From the NCBI RefSeq assembly GCF_016864575.1, contig NZ_CP044125.1, forward strand, positions 1,054,001 to 1,118,000: 64,000 bases of DNA, written 5' to 3'. The stretch is from Rhizobium sp. BG4. GTDB lineage: Bacteria > Pseudomonadota > Alphaproteobacteria > Rhizobiales > Rhizobiaceae. The notes under the pieces are model-generated. The model saw only the letters and a program-made list of their open reading frames with translations, did not search any database and was not told the origin of the DNA. Shown piece after piece: positions 1 through 10,363 of the stretch. A program made the translations under genes and the position numbers. Position 1 is the stretch's first letter. Each line of letters starts with the position of its first letter.

Positions 1-872
1 AGCCAGGCATAGTGCTCGACCGCTATCTGCGCGACATAGGAGAGAACGGCATAGGCGCCGCCGAAGGTGACGACGGCCATCTTCGAGAAGAAAACGAAGA
101 CGGCGGCAAAGACGTTGGTCTCGCCGCTCAGCGCCTCGGCGATGAGATCGGACGGCGCGTGCAGCTCGCGGACGATCAGCAGCGGGAACTGCCAGACGAG
201 AACCCAGAAAGCGAGAATGAGGAACGGCTTGGCGATATGGCGGCTGGTCGGCCCCGACAGCATTCCCGCGGCGGGCGCCGAAGCCGCGACAGGCGTCACG
301 CCCTCAACCTTTCGCCTGCGACGCTCGACGACGAAGCCGGCGATGCCTGCGGCGAGGACCACGAGCGGGAACGGCAGATTGAGCAGGAAGAGCGCCACGA
401 AAGAGGCGGCCGCGACATAATAATGAAAGCGCGATTTCAGCGCCCGGGCGGCAACCCGCATCAGCGCCTCGATGACAACAGCGAGAACGGCAGCCTTGAG
501 GCCGAAGAACAGCGCCAGCAGCCATTCGGCATTCTGGAAATAGGCGTAAAGGCCGGAGAGGACGAGGATGACGAGGAAGCCCGGCATGATGAAGAGCAGG
601 CCGGCGGCGATGCCGCCGCGCACGCCATGCATCAGCCAGCCGATATAGGTGGCGAGCTGCTGGGCCTCCGGGCCTGGCAGCAGCATGCAGTAATTCAGGG
701 CGTGCAGGAAACGGTCTTCGGAGATCCAGCGCTTCTCCTCGACAACCGTCTTGTGCATCAGGGCGATCTGGCCGGCGGGGCCGCCGAAGCTCAGGCAGCC
801 GATGCGGGCCCAGACAGCAAATGCCTCGGAAAAGGCTGGCCGCGGCATGGGTTCGGCAACCACGTCAGACAA
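1..872 (-). CDS. chrA: Chromate transporter ChrA, C-terminus beyond window
   Basis: CHR-family inner-membrane protein that expels chromate. About 290 codons are visible; the C-terminal end is cut by the left edge. The first CHR domain has RIGCLSFGGPAGQIALMH at about residues 23-40, and the second begins with KMAVVTFGGAYAVLSYVAQ just inside the window edge, with several hydrophobic segments between, so this is the long two-domain form. I chose the TTG at 872 because a purine-rich AGGGTAGGGGA sits directly before it; an in-frame ATG at 848 is the alternative. It is divergent from groES. No chrB-type regulator is visible on this side. Confidence 0.85.
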   Translation of the reverse strand, partial: MSDVVAEPMPRPAFSEAFAVWARIGCLSFGGPAGQIALMHKTVVEEKRWISEDRFLHALNYCMLLPGPEAQQLATYIGWLMHGVRGGIAAGLLFIMPGFLVILVLSGLYAYFQNAEWLLALFFGLKAAVLAVVIEALMRVAARALKSRFHYYVAAASFVALFLLNLPFPLVVLAAGIAGFVVERRRRKVEGVTPVAASAPAAGMLSGPTSRHIAKPFLILAFWVLVWQFPLLIVRELHAPSDLIAEALSGETNVFAAVFVFFSKMAVVTFGGAYAVLSYVAQIAVEHYAW

Positions 873-940
873 ATCCCCTACCCTCTCTGAAATTCCGGCC
901 CTCTCCACAAATTCGTCGCAAAAATCCGCGAAGGCTTTCC

Positions 941-968
941 TTGACTCTTTCTGGAGCCATCCCTAAAT
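941..968 (+). promoter_or_regulatory. Candidate groESL promoter
   Basis: A TTGACT hexamer at 941-946 and CTAAAT at 963-968 are separated by 16 bases. They lie just upstream of the CIRCE element, so transcription would start close to or inside the operator. The CCTTGAC core also resembles an RpoH -35 box. The pairing is read by eye. Confidence 0.5.
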
Positions 969-977
969 GCACGGCGT

Positions 978-1004
978 CTAGCACTCCTCACTGGAGAGTG
1001 CTAA
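978..1004 (+). promoter_or_regulatory. CIRCE operator of groESL (HrcA site)
   Basis: CTAGCACTC, nine bases, then GAGTGCTAA: the CIRCE inverted repeat with one change from the usual TTAGCACTC left arm. It is the binding site of the heat-shock repressor HrcA and lies 58 bases before groES. Position and sequence together make this close to certain. hrcA itself is not in the window. Confidence 0.93.
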
Positions 1005-1062
1005 CACTCATCCATGTGGGCCGTCCCGGTCCGCGAATGTCATTTGATCGAGGGATTAGACA

Positions 1063-1359
1063 ATGGCAAGCACCAATTTCCGCCCCCTTCACGACCGCGT
1101 CGTTGTTCGCCGCGTTGAGTCCGAAGAAAAGACCAAGGGTGGCATCATCATCCCGGACACCGCTAAGGAAAAGCCGCAGGAAGGCGAAATCGTCGCTGTC
1201 GGTTCCGGCGCTCGTGACGAGTCCGGCAAGGTCGTCGCTCTCGACGTCAAGGCTGGCGACCGCGTTCTGTTCGGCAAGTGGTCGGGCACCGAAGTCAAGA
1301 TCAACGGCGAAGACCTTCTCATCATGAAGGAAGCCGACATCATGGGCATCATCGGCTAA
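1063..1359 (+). CDS. groES: Co-chaperonin GroES
   Basis: Ten-kDa co-chaperonin, 98 residues, forming the heptameric lid of the GroEL folding chamber in the cytoplasm. It starts [19 protein letters not shown] and has the mobile-loop region [19 protein letters not shown] at about residues 22-40, with a typical C-terminal [17 protein letters not shown] end. It is first in a groES-groEL operon (56 bases between genes) behind a CIRCE operator, so it should be repressed by HrcA at normal temperature and induced by heat or unfolded protein. Confidence 0.98.
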   Translation: MASTNFRPLHDRVVVRRVESEEKTKGGIIIPDTAKEKPQEGEIVAVGSGARDESGKVVALDVKAGDRVLFGKWSGTEVKINGEDLLIMKEADIMGIIG

Positions 1360-1391
1360 TCAGCCGGTCATCCCGTTCCGCTTATCGCTGA

Positions 1392-3056
<1,665 letters not shown>

Positions 3057-3100
3057 GACCTTCGGGTCTAACATCTGGGCCAACCGGTTCAGTTACGGAA

Positions 3101-3125
3101 GGGCGGTCTTCGGGCCGCCCTTTTT
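3101..3125 (+). terminator. Rho-independent terminator of groESL
   Basis: GGGCGG-TCTTCGGG-CCGCCC stem-loop followed by five T residues, 45 bases after the groEL stop codon. Confidence 0.9.
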
Positions 3126-3711
3126 GTTTGCGGAGAACCGATTCGGCCTTACCAATTTTCGAGGCCACAGGAATCGAACTGGTAAAACGTTTAAGCGTCT
3201 ATTTTGTGCGAAAATCGGACGCCGAAGCTTTCGCGAGACTTACCAAGCGGCGTTTTTTGTCATCAGGTGAAATACTCTCAGTGAAATTGGTTTCACCGCT
3301 GCAATGTGAAATTTTTGCGAAGCGTAACCGTTTACATCTCACAAAACGGGCAACTTTTTACTTTGATTTCTTCTACCTTTTATAGAAGCATGCAATATAT
3401 CGCATCCTTCGCGTTGCGGATTACCCCCGAAAAAGCATTTGCCGCCTTTCAAAAACTGCCTATAAATCCGCGCTGCAAATTGCAGTGCATGACGATATTT
3501 TTCCGCCCGCCAGCGGAAGACCGTATTTTGCAAATGACGCCGGCTGCAGAGCATTCCGCGCCAGAATTTTGAAAAGAGCATGAGAAGGGTTCCGCATCGG
3601 CGGCGCCGTATTTTGCTCACGCCCGGACATGATGACCGGTGTCGCATGAAGATGTTTTCGTCACACCGCACGAGCGCTGCATAGAACTGCGCACGACACG
3701 GGGAACCCCAT
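3126..3711. other. 586-base intergenic gap, no convincing gene
   Basis: Clearly lower in GC than its flanks. Open frames here (up to about 130 codons on the minus strand) lack good start sites and normal codon use, so I call none. It does hold a palindrome with extra half-sites at 3267-3312, listed separately. No tRNA or terminator-like RNA hairpin was recognised. Confidence 0.6.
3267..3312. promoter_or_regulatory. Operator-like GTGAAA palindrome with flanking half-sites
   Basis: GTGAAAT occurs at 3267-3273, 3281-3287 and 3306-3312, and the middle copy forms a perfect palindrome GTGAAA-TTGG-TTTCAC at 3281-3296. This looks like a cluster of sites for a dimeric DNA-binding protein. No regulator is known for it and it lies about 400 bases before the next gene, so its target is unclear. 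Confidence 0.35.
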
Positions 3712-4158
3712 TTGTTCAAGATCGCCAAAGCCAATGTTGCAGCCCCTCTTACGCCTGGCTCCTTTGATCTGACCCATCACAACCAGGAAATGCTCGCGCA
3801 GTTTTCCGTCTCTGAAGCGTGGAACGGCGATTTCTCCAGCGGCGTCATCCAGCTTGGCGAATGGAGCTCGATGCTCCATGGTCTCGCCGGCCGGGAATGC
3901 GGGCTGCTCAGCCTGATGCGCTGTTACGACGTGAAGGATCGCGCCCATATCCTGGCGCTCTTCGAGCAGGCCGCGACGCTCTCCTCGTCCTTCTGCTTCT
4001 CCACGACCATCGTCATGCCGAACGGCTTCCGCCAGCCGCTGTTCTGCATGGGCGAGTCTGCCGGACTGGAAGAGAAGTATAGCGGCAGCATGGTCGGCGT
4101 CTTCATCTTCCCGCGCTTCAAGCTCGACAGCGCGAACCAGATGGCGAGCCGCCAGTAA
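3712..4158 (+). CDS. Conserved unknown protein, possible PAS-like fold
   Basis: A 148-residue soluble protein without signal peptide or membrane segment. I do not recognise a named family. The second half (FCFSTTIVMPNGFRQPLFCMG, then SGSMVGVFIFPRF) is arranged like the last strands of a PAS-type sensor domain, where a G-x-x-R strand is followed by a G-x-F strand; this is only a resemblance. The start used is TTG at 3712 with GGGGAA just upstream; an internal ATG at 3790 would drop 26 residues. It stands alone and converges on the GST-like gene through a shared terminator. Confidence 0.6.
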   Translation: MFKIAKANVAAPLTPGSFDLTHHNQEMLAQFSVSEAWNGDFSSGVIQLGEWSSMLHGLAGRECGLLSLMRCYDVKDRAHILALFEQAATLSSSFCFSTTIVMPNGFRQPLFCMGESAGLEEKYSGSMVGVFIFPRFKLDSANQMASRQ

Positions 4159-4183
4159 TCGTCACTGCGCAGGCACAGAATTG

Positions 4184-4212
4184 AAAAAAGGCCGGTCCTG
4201 CGACCGGCCTTT
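4184..4212. terminator. Bidirectional terminator
   Basis: GGCCGGTC-CTGC-GACCGGCC with a run of A residues on the left and TTT on the right, so it can stop both the plus-strand gene ending at 4158 and the minus-strand gene ending at 4223. Confidence 0.8.
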
Positions 4213-4222
4213 GCTGTTTGGC

Positions 4223-4933
4223 TTACACCGGCTTGACCGGGATGTTCAGCCCCTTGGCGCTTGCCGGGCGGGCGATGCAGCGCTCCAGCCAGGCCATCAC
4301 GGCCGGGAACTTCGCGTATTCCAGCACCTCGCGGCCGCCATAGAAGATGTCGGCGCCACGGATCCACGGGAAGGTGGTGATGTCGGCGATGGTGTATTCG
4401 TCGCCCATGATCCACTGGCGGCCCTGCAGGCGGCTCTCCAGCACGCTCAGCAGGCGCTTGGCCTCATCGCGGTAGCGCTCCATCGGATAGCTGTTGTTGG
4501 CGACCTTATCGGCTGCCGCCTTGTAGAAATGGCCGAACTGCCCAAACATCGGGCCGATGCCGGCCATCTGGAAGAAGACCCACTGGATGGTCTCGTAGCG
4601 GCCGGCGGCATCGGCAGGGATCAGCTTGCCGGTCTTCTCCGCGAGATAGAGCAGGATGGCGCCGGATTCGAAGAGGCCGATGGGCTTGCCGTCCGGACCA
4701 TTGGGATCGATGATCGAGGGTATGCGGCCGTTCGGATTGAGCGAGACGAATTCCGCGGATTTCTGGTCGTTCTGAGCGAAGCCGACATAATGCGGCTCAT
4801 AGGGCAGACCGAGCTCTTCCAGCGCAATCGAGATCTTCACGCCATTCGGCGTCTGCAGCGAATAGAGCTGGATGACATCCGGGTTCTTTGCCGGCCAGCG
4901 CTCGGTGATCGGGAAGCTTGAAAGGTCTGCCAT
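4223..4933 (-). CDS. Glutathione S-transferase-like protein (YfcG/YghU type)
   Basis: A 236-residue cytosolic GST-fold protein. The thioredoxin-like N-terminal domain contains VIQLYSLQTPNGVKISIALE, the T-P-N-G version of the glutathione site seen in the YfcG/YghU disulfide-reductase group, then RIPSIIDPNGPDGKPIGLFE and SGAILLYLAEK; the C-terminal helical domain has the GDEYTIADITTFPWI motif. Start taken at ATG 4933, which has GGAG eight bases upstream; the open frame extends further but without support. The likely role is glutathione-dependent reduction of disulfides or peroxides. Confidence 0.85.
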   Translation of the reverse strand: MADLSSFPITERWPAKNPDVIQLYSLQTPNGVKISIALEELGLPYEPHYVGFAQNDQKSAEFVSLNPNGRIPSIIDPNGPDGKPIGLFESGAILLYLAEKTGKLIPADAAGRYETIQWVFFQMAGIGPMFGQFGHFYKAAADKVANNSYPMERYRDEAKRLLSVLESRLQGRQWIMGDEYTIADITTFPWIRGADIFYGGREVLEYAKFPAVMAWLERCIARPASAKGLNIPVKPV

Positions 4934-5131
4934 TGAAATCTCCGTGGGGGTTGGTGGCCGACCATAAGAGAGCGACCGCCGGGAAGACAAGCCGCCTTCA
5001 AGAGGCGATCGTTTCAAAATACTGAACGAACCGTCCCCGTTCGTTTATCTTTCCAGCTGCGACAAAATGCGCGACAAGTGTGGCCAACGAGATCAGCGGA
5101 TCTCACAGTCATTCAAACGGAGATTACGTCC

Positions 5132-5557
5132 ATGTCGAATACCTCTAGCCTTCTTCTCGTGCTTGCCCGCATCCTGCTGTCGTTCATGTTCATTCTCGCC
5201 GGCTTCGGCAAGATCACCGACCCGGCTGGCACTGCCGGCATGATCGCTGGCGCTGGCCTTCCGGCCGCAACCGCTCTGACCTATCTCGCAGGCCTCTTCG
5301 AACTGCTGACCGGCCTTGCCGTTCTCGTCGGCTTCCAGGTTCGCATCGTCGGCTGGCTGCTCGCTGCCTTCTGTGTGTTCACCGCCGTCGTCTTCCACCT
5401 GCCCTATGCAAGCGGTGCTGAACTCGTGAACATCCTGAACCAGATCATGGTCATGAAGAACTTCACGCTGGCTGGTGCCTACATCCTGCTCGCAACGGTC
5501 GGTGCCGGTGCCTACTCGATCGACGCCCGCCGCGGTGTATCGGCTCTTACGGCCTAA
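5132..5557 (+). CDS. DoxX family membrane protein
   Basis: A 141-residue inner-membrane protein with four hydrophobic segments, starting SSLLLVLARILLSFMFILAG and including GFGKITDP and a second FELLTGLAVLVG segment, the DoxX/SURF4-like pattern. Start at ATG 5132 with CGGAG upstream. DoxX proteins have been linked to thiol and redox stress in other bacteria, but substrate and reaction remain unknown. It is divergent from the GST-like gene, which may point to a shared redox role; this is inference. Confidence 0.85.
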   Translation: MSNTSSLLLVLARILLSFMFILAGFGKITDPAGTAGMIAGAGLPAATALTYLAGLFELLTGLAVLVGFQVRIVGWLLAAFCVFTAVVFHLPYASGAELVNILNQIMVMKNFTLAGAYILLATVGAGAYSIDARRGVSALTA

Positions 5558-5577
5558 GCCGAAGCCTCCCAAGCATA

Positions 5578-5611
5578 AAGAAACCCGCCGTCGCGAGACG
5601 GCGGGTTTTTT
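5578..5611. terminator. Bidirectional terminator between doxX and hisG
   Basis: CCCGCCGTC-GCGA-GACGGCGGG followed by six T residues on the plus strand, and preceded by AAAGAAA so it also works for hisG on the minus strand. Confidence 0.9.
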
Positions 5612-5633
5612 CGTTTCCGGTATCGGAAGAGGA

Positions 5634-6329
5634 TCAGAGTGCGCCGCGGACGGCGGTAACGATCTTCGCCACGACGGGTTCTGCGGCATGGCTTTCCTTG
5701 CGGGCGCGCACCAGGCAAGCCTCCGAGCGCAGGATGACGCCGTCGTTCAGGACGCGCAGGTGGTTTGCCCGCAGCGTCGAGCCGGTGGAGGTGATATCGA
5801 CGATGATATCCGCCGAGCCGGATGCAGGCGCGCCCTCGGTGGCGCCCAGGCTCTCGACGATGCGATAGAGTTGGATGCCGTGCTGGCTGGAGAAGAACTG
5901 CTGCGTCAGGCGCCAGTATTTGGTGGCGATGGTCAGGCGGCGGCCGTGGCGGGCGCGGAAGTCGGCGGCGACATCGCCGAGATCGGCCATCGTATCAACA
6001 TCGAGCCAGATTTCCGGAACGGCGACGACGACATCGGCATGGCCGAAGCCGAGGCGGGCGCAGAATTCGACACGCTTGTCAGTCTCTGCGAGGCCCTCGC
6101 GCACCAGATCCTCGCCGGTGACGCCGAAATCGATCGAGCCGTTGCCGAGCTCGCGGGAGATTTCCGAAGCCGACAGGAAGGCGACCTCGACATCATCCCA
6201 GCCTTCCACGCGGCCGCGATAGGAGCGGTCGTTGCCGACGGCAGTGATCCTCATGCCGGCGCGCTCGAAGATCGCCGAGGCATCGTCCTTCATCCGGCCC
6301 TTGGACGGCAGTGCGATGGTAACGGTCAT
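5634..6329 (-). CDS. hisG: ATP phosphoribosyltransferase catalytic subunit HisG (short form)
   Basis: First step of histidine synthesis: joins ATP and PRPP to give phosphoribosyl-ATP. At 231 residues it is the short HisG that lacks the regulatory C-terminal domain and needs HisZ. Visible features: [17 protein letters not shown] at the start, [12 protein letters not shown] at about 67-78, and the PRPP-binding-like [19 protein letters not shown] at about 173-191. Its ATG overlaps the hisZ stop codon (ATGA), so the two subunits are translationally coupled. Confidence 0.96.
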   Translation of the reverse strand: MTVTIALPSKGRMKDDASAIFERAGMRITAVGNDRSYRGRVEGWDDVEVAFLSASEISRELGNGSIDFGVTGEDLVREGLAETDKRVEFCARLGFGHADVVVAVPEIWLDVDTMADLGDVAADFRARHGRRLTIATKYWRLTQQFFSSQHGIQLYRIVESLGATEGAPASGSADIIVDITSTGSTLRANHLRVLNDGVILRSEACLVRARKESHAAEPVVAKIVTAVRGAL

Positions 6330-7441
6330 GCCGCTGCCCTTTCCGTTTCGATGCGGTCAAGCCAGAGCGAGAAGCCGACGGCCGGGATGCGTTCGCGGGC
6401 GCCGAGGAAGTTCAACAGCCTGTCGAAGCGGCCGCCACCGGCGAGAACCGCCGACGAGCCCTCGACGCTGACCTCGAAGACGAGGCCGGTATAGTAATCC
6501 AGCGGGCGACCGAAGGCGGCGCGGTAATCCATCGATGACAGATCGAGACCGGCATTCGAGAGCGCAGCCAGGCGGCTGTCGAAATGCGAGAGCGCGGTGC
6601 CGATCTTCAGCCCGGCGGCATCGGCAAAGCCTGCGAGCGCCGAGGATGCATCGGCCAACGGCACGTTCAGCGACAGGAATTCCTCGAGCACGCGGAAGGC
6701 GTCGTCATCGAGCCGGGTTTCGGAGAGCACCAGCTTCTCCTTGAGGCGGCGGGCGATATCGGCGGGCGAACGGCTGGCATTGGTGGAATAGCCGGTCGCT
6801 TCCATCGTCTGGTCGATATGGGCGATCAGCGCCTGGTCGTCGCCTGCTGCCACGAGCCTGGCGATCTCATCGTCGAGACCGGTGACGAATTGCGGGCTGA
6901 CGAGGCTCGCAAGCAGCGCCTCGATCTGCGTCATGTTGCCGAAGGCGTGGATCAGCCGCTTCTGCCAGCCGAGCGGCAGGCCGAGCGCCTGGACGACGGC
7001 TTCGAAGACCGCCTGATCGCCGAGAACGGTCGAGAAGGTCTTGCCGGGGATCAGCCGCTGCAGGATGGCGACGGCATCGCCGATGGCACGCGCATCGGCG
7101 CTCGCCGTATCGGTCTCGCCGAGATCTTCAATCCCCGCCTGATAGAACTCGTTGCCGCCATCACGGCGCTGACGGAAGACTTCACCGAGATAGGAATAGC
7201 GCTTCGGCGTGCCGGTCGCGGTCTCGATGTGGCGCAGGCAGACAGGAATGGTGAATTCCGGGCGCAGGCAGAGGCTGGCGCCAGTCTCGCTCTCCGTCAT
7301 GAAGATACGGCGGCGGAGGTCCTCGCCGGCGATATCGAGAAAGGGTTCGGCCGGCTGGATGACCGGCGTATCGATGCGCTCGGTCTTGCGGGTGGCGAAC
7401 TCGGTGAGGAGGTCGGTGGCGAAGTTGGGTAGATTGATCAA
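6326..7441 (-). CDS. hisZ: ATP phosphoribosyltransferase regulatory subunit HisZ
   Basis: HisS-like but catalytically inactive partner of short HisG; the complex senses histidine. 371 residues. It keeps the class II synthetase outline ([16 protein letters not shown], then [12 protein letters not shown], and GGGRFDRLL near the C-terminus) and is shorter than true HisS. Start chosen at TTG 7441, because GGAGGGGACT lies directly before it and the protein then begins [12 protein letters not shown]; the frame stays open upstream but only across a repeat. That ribosome binding site belongs to the inverted repeat described separately. Operon with hisS upstream and hisG downstream. Confidence 0.93.
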   Translation of the reverse strand: MINLPNFATDLLTEFATRKTERIDTPVIQPAEPFLDIAGEDLRRRIFMTESETGASLCLRPEFTIPVCLRHIETATGTPKRYSYLGEVFRQRRDGGNEFYQAGIEDLGETDTASADARAIGDAVAILQRLIPGKTFSTVLGDQAVFEAVVQALGLPLGWQKRLIHAFGNMTQIEALLASLVSPQFVTGLDDEIARLVAAGDDQALIAHIDQTMEATGYSTNASRSPADIARRLKEKLVLSETRLDDDAFRVLEEFLSLNVPLADASSALAGFADAAGLKIGTALSHFDSRLAALSNAGLDLSSMDYRAAFGRPLDYYTGLVFEVSVEGSSAVLAGGGRFDRLLNFLGARERIPAVGFSLWLDRIETERAAA

Positions 7442-7444
7442 AGT

Positions 7445-7587
7445 CCCCTCCCCAACCCCTCCCCACGAGGGGGAGTGACTAACCCGCGGCACTCGCCGAG
7501 CGAGGCCGGAAATCTCTCAGTTGCGGCATTGCGCGAGACAGCGCCGCGTGAAGCCCCTCCCCCTTGTGGGGAGGGGTTGGGGAGGGG
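7445..7587. repeat. 22-bp perfect inverted repeat between hisS and hisZ
   Basis: Copy A at 7445-7466 (CCCCTCCCCAACCCCTCCCC plus AC) is the exact reverse complement of copy B at 7566-7587, 99 bases apart. Each copy is also followed or preceded by a short GGGGGAG/CCCCCTT tail forming its own small hairpin. This has the form of a dispersed rhizobial intergenic palindrome. In the hisS-hisZ mRNA, copy A supplies the hisZ Shine-Dalgarno sequence and copy B could pair with it. Confidence 0.85.
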
Positions 7588-7591
7588 AAGG

Positions 7592-9112
7592 TCACGCATT
7601 CGACGCCCGCTTCCGGTCTTCCGCCTGCGCCGCCAGGATTTCCTTCACCTTGGCGACGAGGTCGGCTTCCGGCACGGTTTCCTGCGCGACGCGCGCTTCG
7701 CGCCAGCTGGCATTGTCCTCGATCTCGCCGGAGAGGCGCTTGCCCTCGATGAGGTCCTTGATCTGCACGACGCCCTGCGCCCGCTCGTCACCACCCTGGA
7801 TGATGGCGACGGGGCAGCCGCGGCGGTCGGCATATTTCAGCTGGTTGCCGAACTTTTTCCAGTTGCCCTGGAACATCTCGGCGCGGATGCCGGCGGCGCG
7901 CAGCTCCTGCGTCAGGCGCTGGTAGCGGCCCATCGCCTCGACATCGCCATCCATGACGGTGACGAGAACGGGCTCGATGACTTCGCTCTGGCCGAGCTTG
8001 CCGAGGTTCTTCAGCGCCGTCATCAGGCGCGAGACGCCGATCGAGAAGCCGGTCGCGGGAACAGGCTGACCCATGAAACGGGAGACGAGACCATCGTAAC
8101 GCCCACCGCCGCCGACCGAACCGAAGACGACCTTTTCGCCCTTCTCGTTGGTGACGTCGAAGAGGAGCTCGGCTTCGTAGACCGGGCCGGTGTAATATTC
8201 GAGGCCGCGGACGACCGAGGGGTCGATCTTGATGCGGGTGCTGTCATAGCCGGCGCTGGTGACGAGGCTGCCGATGAAATTCAGTTCCTCGACGCCTTCG
8301 CCGCCCTTGGACGTGCCGGCCACCAGCTCGGCGAGCTTATCAGCGCTTTCGGCATAGTCCTTGATGCCGACGAAGAAGAGGACCTTGTCGATCTGGCTCT
8401 GGTCGAGACCTGCACCCTTGGTGAAGTCGCCGGACTCATCCTTGCGGCCGGGGCCGAGCAGCAGGGCGACGCCCTCGGGGCCGAACTTGTCGAGCTTGTC
8501 GATGGCGCGCAGCACGTTGAGGCGCTGGGCGGCCTTGTCGTCACCGCCGAGGCCGATCGCTTCGAGAACGCCGTCGAGAACCTTGCGGTTATTGACGCGG
8601 ATGACGTAATCGCCGCGCTTGATGCCGAGGGCTTCGAGCGTATCGGCCATCATCATGCACATTTCGGCATCGGCCTGGACGCCGGGCGCGCCGACCGTAT
8701 CGGCATCGAACTGCATGAACTGGCGGAAGCGGCCGGGGCCTGGCTTCTCGTTGCGGAACACGTAGCCGGCGCGATAGGTGCGGTACGGCAGCTGGATATC
8801 GTTGAAATTCTCGGCGACATGACGGGCGAGCGGCGCCGTCAGGTCGTAGCGCAGGCTCATCCACTGCTCGTCATCATCCTGAAGCGAGAAGACGCCCTCG
8901 TTCGGACGGTCGGCATCCGGCAGGAACTTGCCGAGCGCATCCGTATATTCGAAGAGCGGCGTTTCGACAGGATCGAAACCATAATGCTCATAGACCTCGC
9001 GGATCTTCGCGGTCATTTCGTTGACGGCGCGGATATCGGCAGCCGAGCGATCAACGAAGCCACGCGGCAGGCGGGCCTTGAGCTTTTGCGGTTTCTTCTG
9101 CTTGTCGTTCAT
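7592..9112 (-). CDS. hisS: Histidine--tRNA ligase HisS
   Basis: Class II aminoacyl-tRNA synthetase charging tRNA-His; 506 residues from the chosen start. Motif 2 region [20 protein letters not shown] at about 118-137, the histidine-binding [15 protein letters not shown], and motif 3 [15 protein letters not shown] are all present. Start set at ATG 9112 giving [19 protein letters not shown], the usual rhizobial N-terminus; an in-frame TTG at 9136 would add eight residues. Heads the hisS-hisZ-hisG operon, so histidine charging and synthesis are expressed together. Confidence 0.96.
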   Translation of the reverse strand: MNDKQKKPQKLKARLPRGFVDRSAADIRAVNEMTAKIREVYEHYGFDPVETPLFEYTDALGKFLPDADRPNEGVFSLQDDDEQWMSLRYDLTAPLARHVAENFNDIQLPYRTYRAGYVFRNEKPGPGRFRQFMQFDADTVGAPGVQADAEMCMMMADTLEALGIKRGDYVIRVNNRKVLDGVLEAIGLGGDDKAAQRLNVLRAIDKLDKFGPEGVALLLGPGRKDESGDFTKGAGLDQSQIDKVLFFVGIKDYAESADKLAELVAGTSKGGEGVEELNFIGSLVTSAGYDSTRIKIDPSVVRGLEYYTGPVYEAELLFDVTNEKGEKVVFGSVGGGGRYDGLVSRFMGQPVPATGFSIGVSRLMTALKNLGKLGQSEVIEPVLVTVMDGDVEAMGRYQRLTQELRAAGIRAEMFQGNWKKFGNQLKYADRRGCPVAIIQGGDERAQGVVQIKDLIEGKRLSGEIEDNASWREARVAQETVPEADLVAKVKEILAAQAEDRKRASNA

Positions 9113-9246
9113 AGGGTTACTGGCCAGATTTTCCAAACTGCTGAATGAAGGGTTCTCTTAGAGGAACGAGCCGGGGGCGGCAAGGGCAACGGCTGGCGAA
9201 CAGCGCCGCCCGCTGCTATAGATTTGCCGCGAAAAGGAGCCCGGCG

Positions 9247-9480
9247 ATGACCAAGATCATGACCATCGAAATGCCCGATGAAATGCACGCAATCATCGCC
9301 GAGCACGCCGCCGAGGCTGAGATGTCTGTCGAGGATTATGTCTTCCAGGTCATCCAGCAATATGTCGAGGACGCGCAGGACCTTGAGGAGGCAGAAGCCG
9401 AGCTGGATAGTATCGAAAGCGGGGAATCGGCCGATACCATCGACGATTTCTTGCGGCGGCGCCTCGGCCTGACCGATTAG
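9247..9480 (+). CDS. Small ribbon-helix-helix-like protein, orphan antitoxin-like
   Basis: A 77-residue acidic protein with a short strand followed by helices (MTIEMPDEMHAIIAEHAAEA, then SVEDYVFQVIQQYVED), the pattern of ParD/CopG-type DNA-binding antitoxins, and an acidic tail ending DDFLRRRLGLTD. AAGGAG stands nine bases before the ATG. No ParE or other toxin gene follows: the next frame is a 253-residue protein unlike any toxin I know. It may be a solitary regulator or the remnant of a pair. Confidence 0.7.
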   Translation: MTKIMTIEMPDEMHAIIAEHAAEAEMSVEDYVFQVIQQYVEDAQDLEEAEAELDSIESGESADTIDDFLRRRLGLTD

Positions 9481-9535
9481 CCACTGTCAGCAACGCACAC
9501 AGTTTATATTGCCGGGAATGTGCAAGTAGAATCCC

Positions 9536-10297
9536 ATGATCGCCGAAATCCTCCAGTATGCCGCCACAGTTCCCGTGACGACCAGGGCCCACCGCGGCTA
9601 TATCCGCTATTCCGTCAATCTCTGGTCGCGCGCCCGGCGCTGCAGCAGTTCATGGGCGGTGCATGAGGAGAAGAGCCGGGCGGCGATGCTAACGGCGGCT
9701 GCCGCTCTTCGGCAGAAGCGGACGGTTGTCGTGCTCGGGTCTGGACTGCTGCGTGACGTGCCGATCGAGGCGCTGGCGAAGACCTTCGATACGGTCGTGC
9801 TGGTCGATCTCGTGCATCTCGTCTCTGTGCGGCTGTGGCTGAGGGCGAAGGGGTACCGGAACGTCCGGCTGATCGAGCGTGATCTCTCCGGCTATGACGT
9901 TTTGCGACAGACGGGCAATGCGGAGCCGCTCGGCTTTCTGCGCGGCGTGCCCTATCTCGATCTGGTGATCTCGGCGAACCTGCTGTCGCAGATCGGCCGC
10001 GGGGTGAAGCGGCGTTTCGAGGCGGAGCAAGGCAGCGCAATGCCTGATGATACCGTGCAGCGATTGATCGCCGCACATATCGAGGGGCTGCGGGCGCTGC
10101 CCTGCGCCAACTGCCTCGTCACCGATATCTCCTATGCCGTCATCGACCGGACGGGAAAGACGCACGAGACGGCCGACCTGCTGCAGGGCGTGTCGGTGCC
10201 GCAGGACATAAAGGCATCCTGGAGCTGGCCGGTGGCGCCGCTCGGCGAGGAAAGCCGCGACTACCAGATCGTCCATCAGGTGATTGCCGACTATTGA
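9536..10297 (+). CDS. Unknown protein with Rossmann-like glycine motif
   Basis: A 253-residue soluble protein. A strand-loop VVVLGSGLLRDVPIEAL at about residues 63-79 followed by VVLVDLVHL and VRLIERDLS looks like the nucleotide- or SAM-binding half of a Rossmann fold, and DLVISANLLSQIG could be the following strand of a methyltransferase. Two cysteines lie at LPCANCLVTDISY. No family name is assigned. Start ATG 9536 has no clear Shine-Dalgarno site; it lies 55 bases after the small antitoxin-like gene. Confidence 0.65.
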   Translation: MIAEILQYAATVPVTTRAHRGYIRYSVNLWSRARRCSSSWAVHEEKSRAAMLTAAAALRQKRTVVVLGSGLLRDVPIEALAKTFDTVVLVDLVHLVSVRLWLRAKGYRNVRLIERDLSGYDVLRQTGNAEPLGFLRGVPYLDLVISANLLSQIGRGVKRRFEAEQGSAMPDDTVQRLIAAHIEGLRALPCANCLVTDISYAVIDRTGKTHETADLLQGVSVPQDIKASWSWPVAPLGEESRDYQIVHQVIADY

Positions 10298-10307
10298 GAT
10301 GCATATT

Positions 10308-10328
10308 ATTCTGGTTGCAATCCAGAAT
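10308..10328. promoter_or_regulatory. Candidate operator of brnTA
   Basis: Perfect inverted repeat ATTCTGG-N7-CCAGAAT in an AT-rich stretch 35 bases before brnT. BrnA antitoxins repress their own operon through sites of this kind, so this is the likely BrnA operator; the assignment is inferred from position. Confidence 0.55.
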
Positions 10329-10363
10329 TTATTGTATCACTTTTAATATCGGATATCATTGCG

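Noticed and set aside
12..890. Long plus-strand open frame of 292 codons
   Set aside because: It is the opposite-strand shadow of chrA, whose membrane motifs are clear on the minus strand; the plus-strand product is a Glu/Asp/Arg/Gly-rich sequence typical of high-GC antisense frames.
3339..3734. Minus-strand 131-codon frame in the AT-rich gap
   Set aside because: No ribosome binding site, no domain, and overlaps the start of the better 3712 gene.
6326..7441. hisZ as a decayed second hisS
   Set aside because: Length, missing synthetase residues and ATGA coupling to a short hisG are those of a normal HisZ subunit.
7475..9148. Plus-strand open frame of 557 codons opposite hisS
   Set aside because: Antisense shadow of a certain gene; its residues are those forced by hisS codons.
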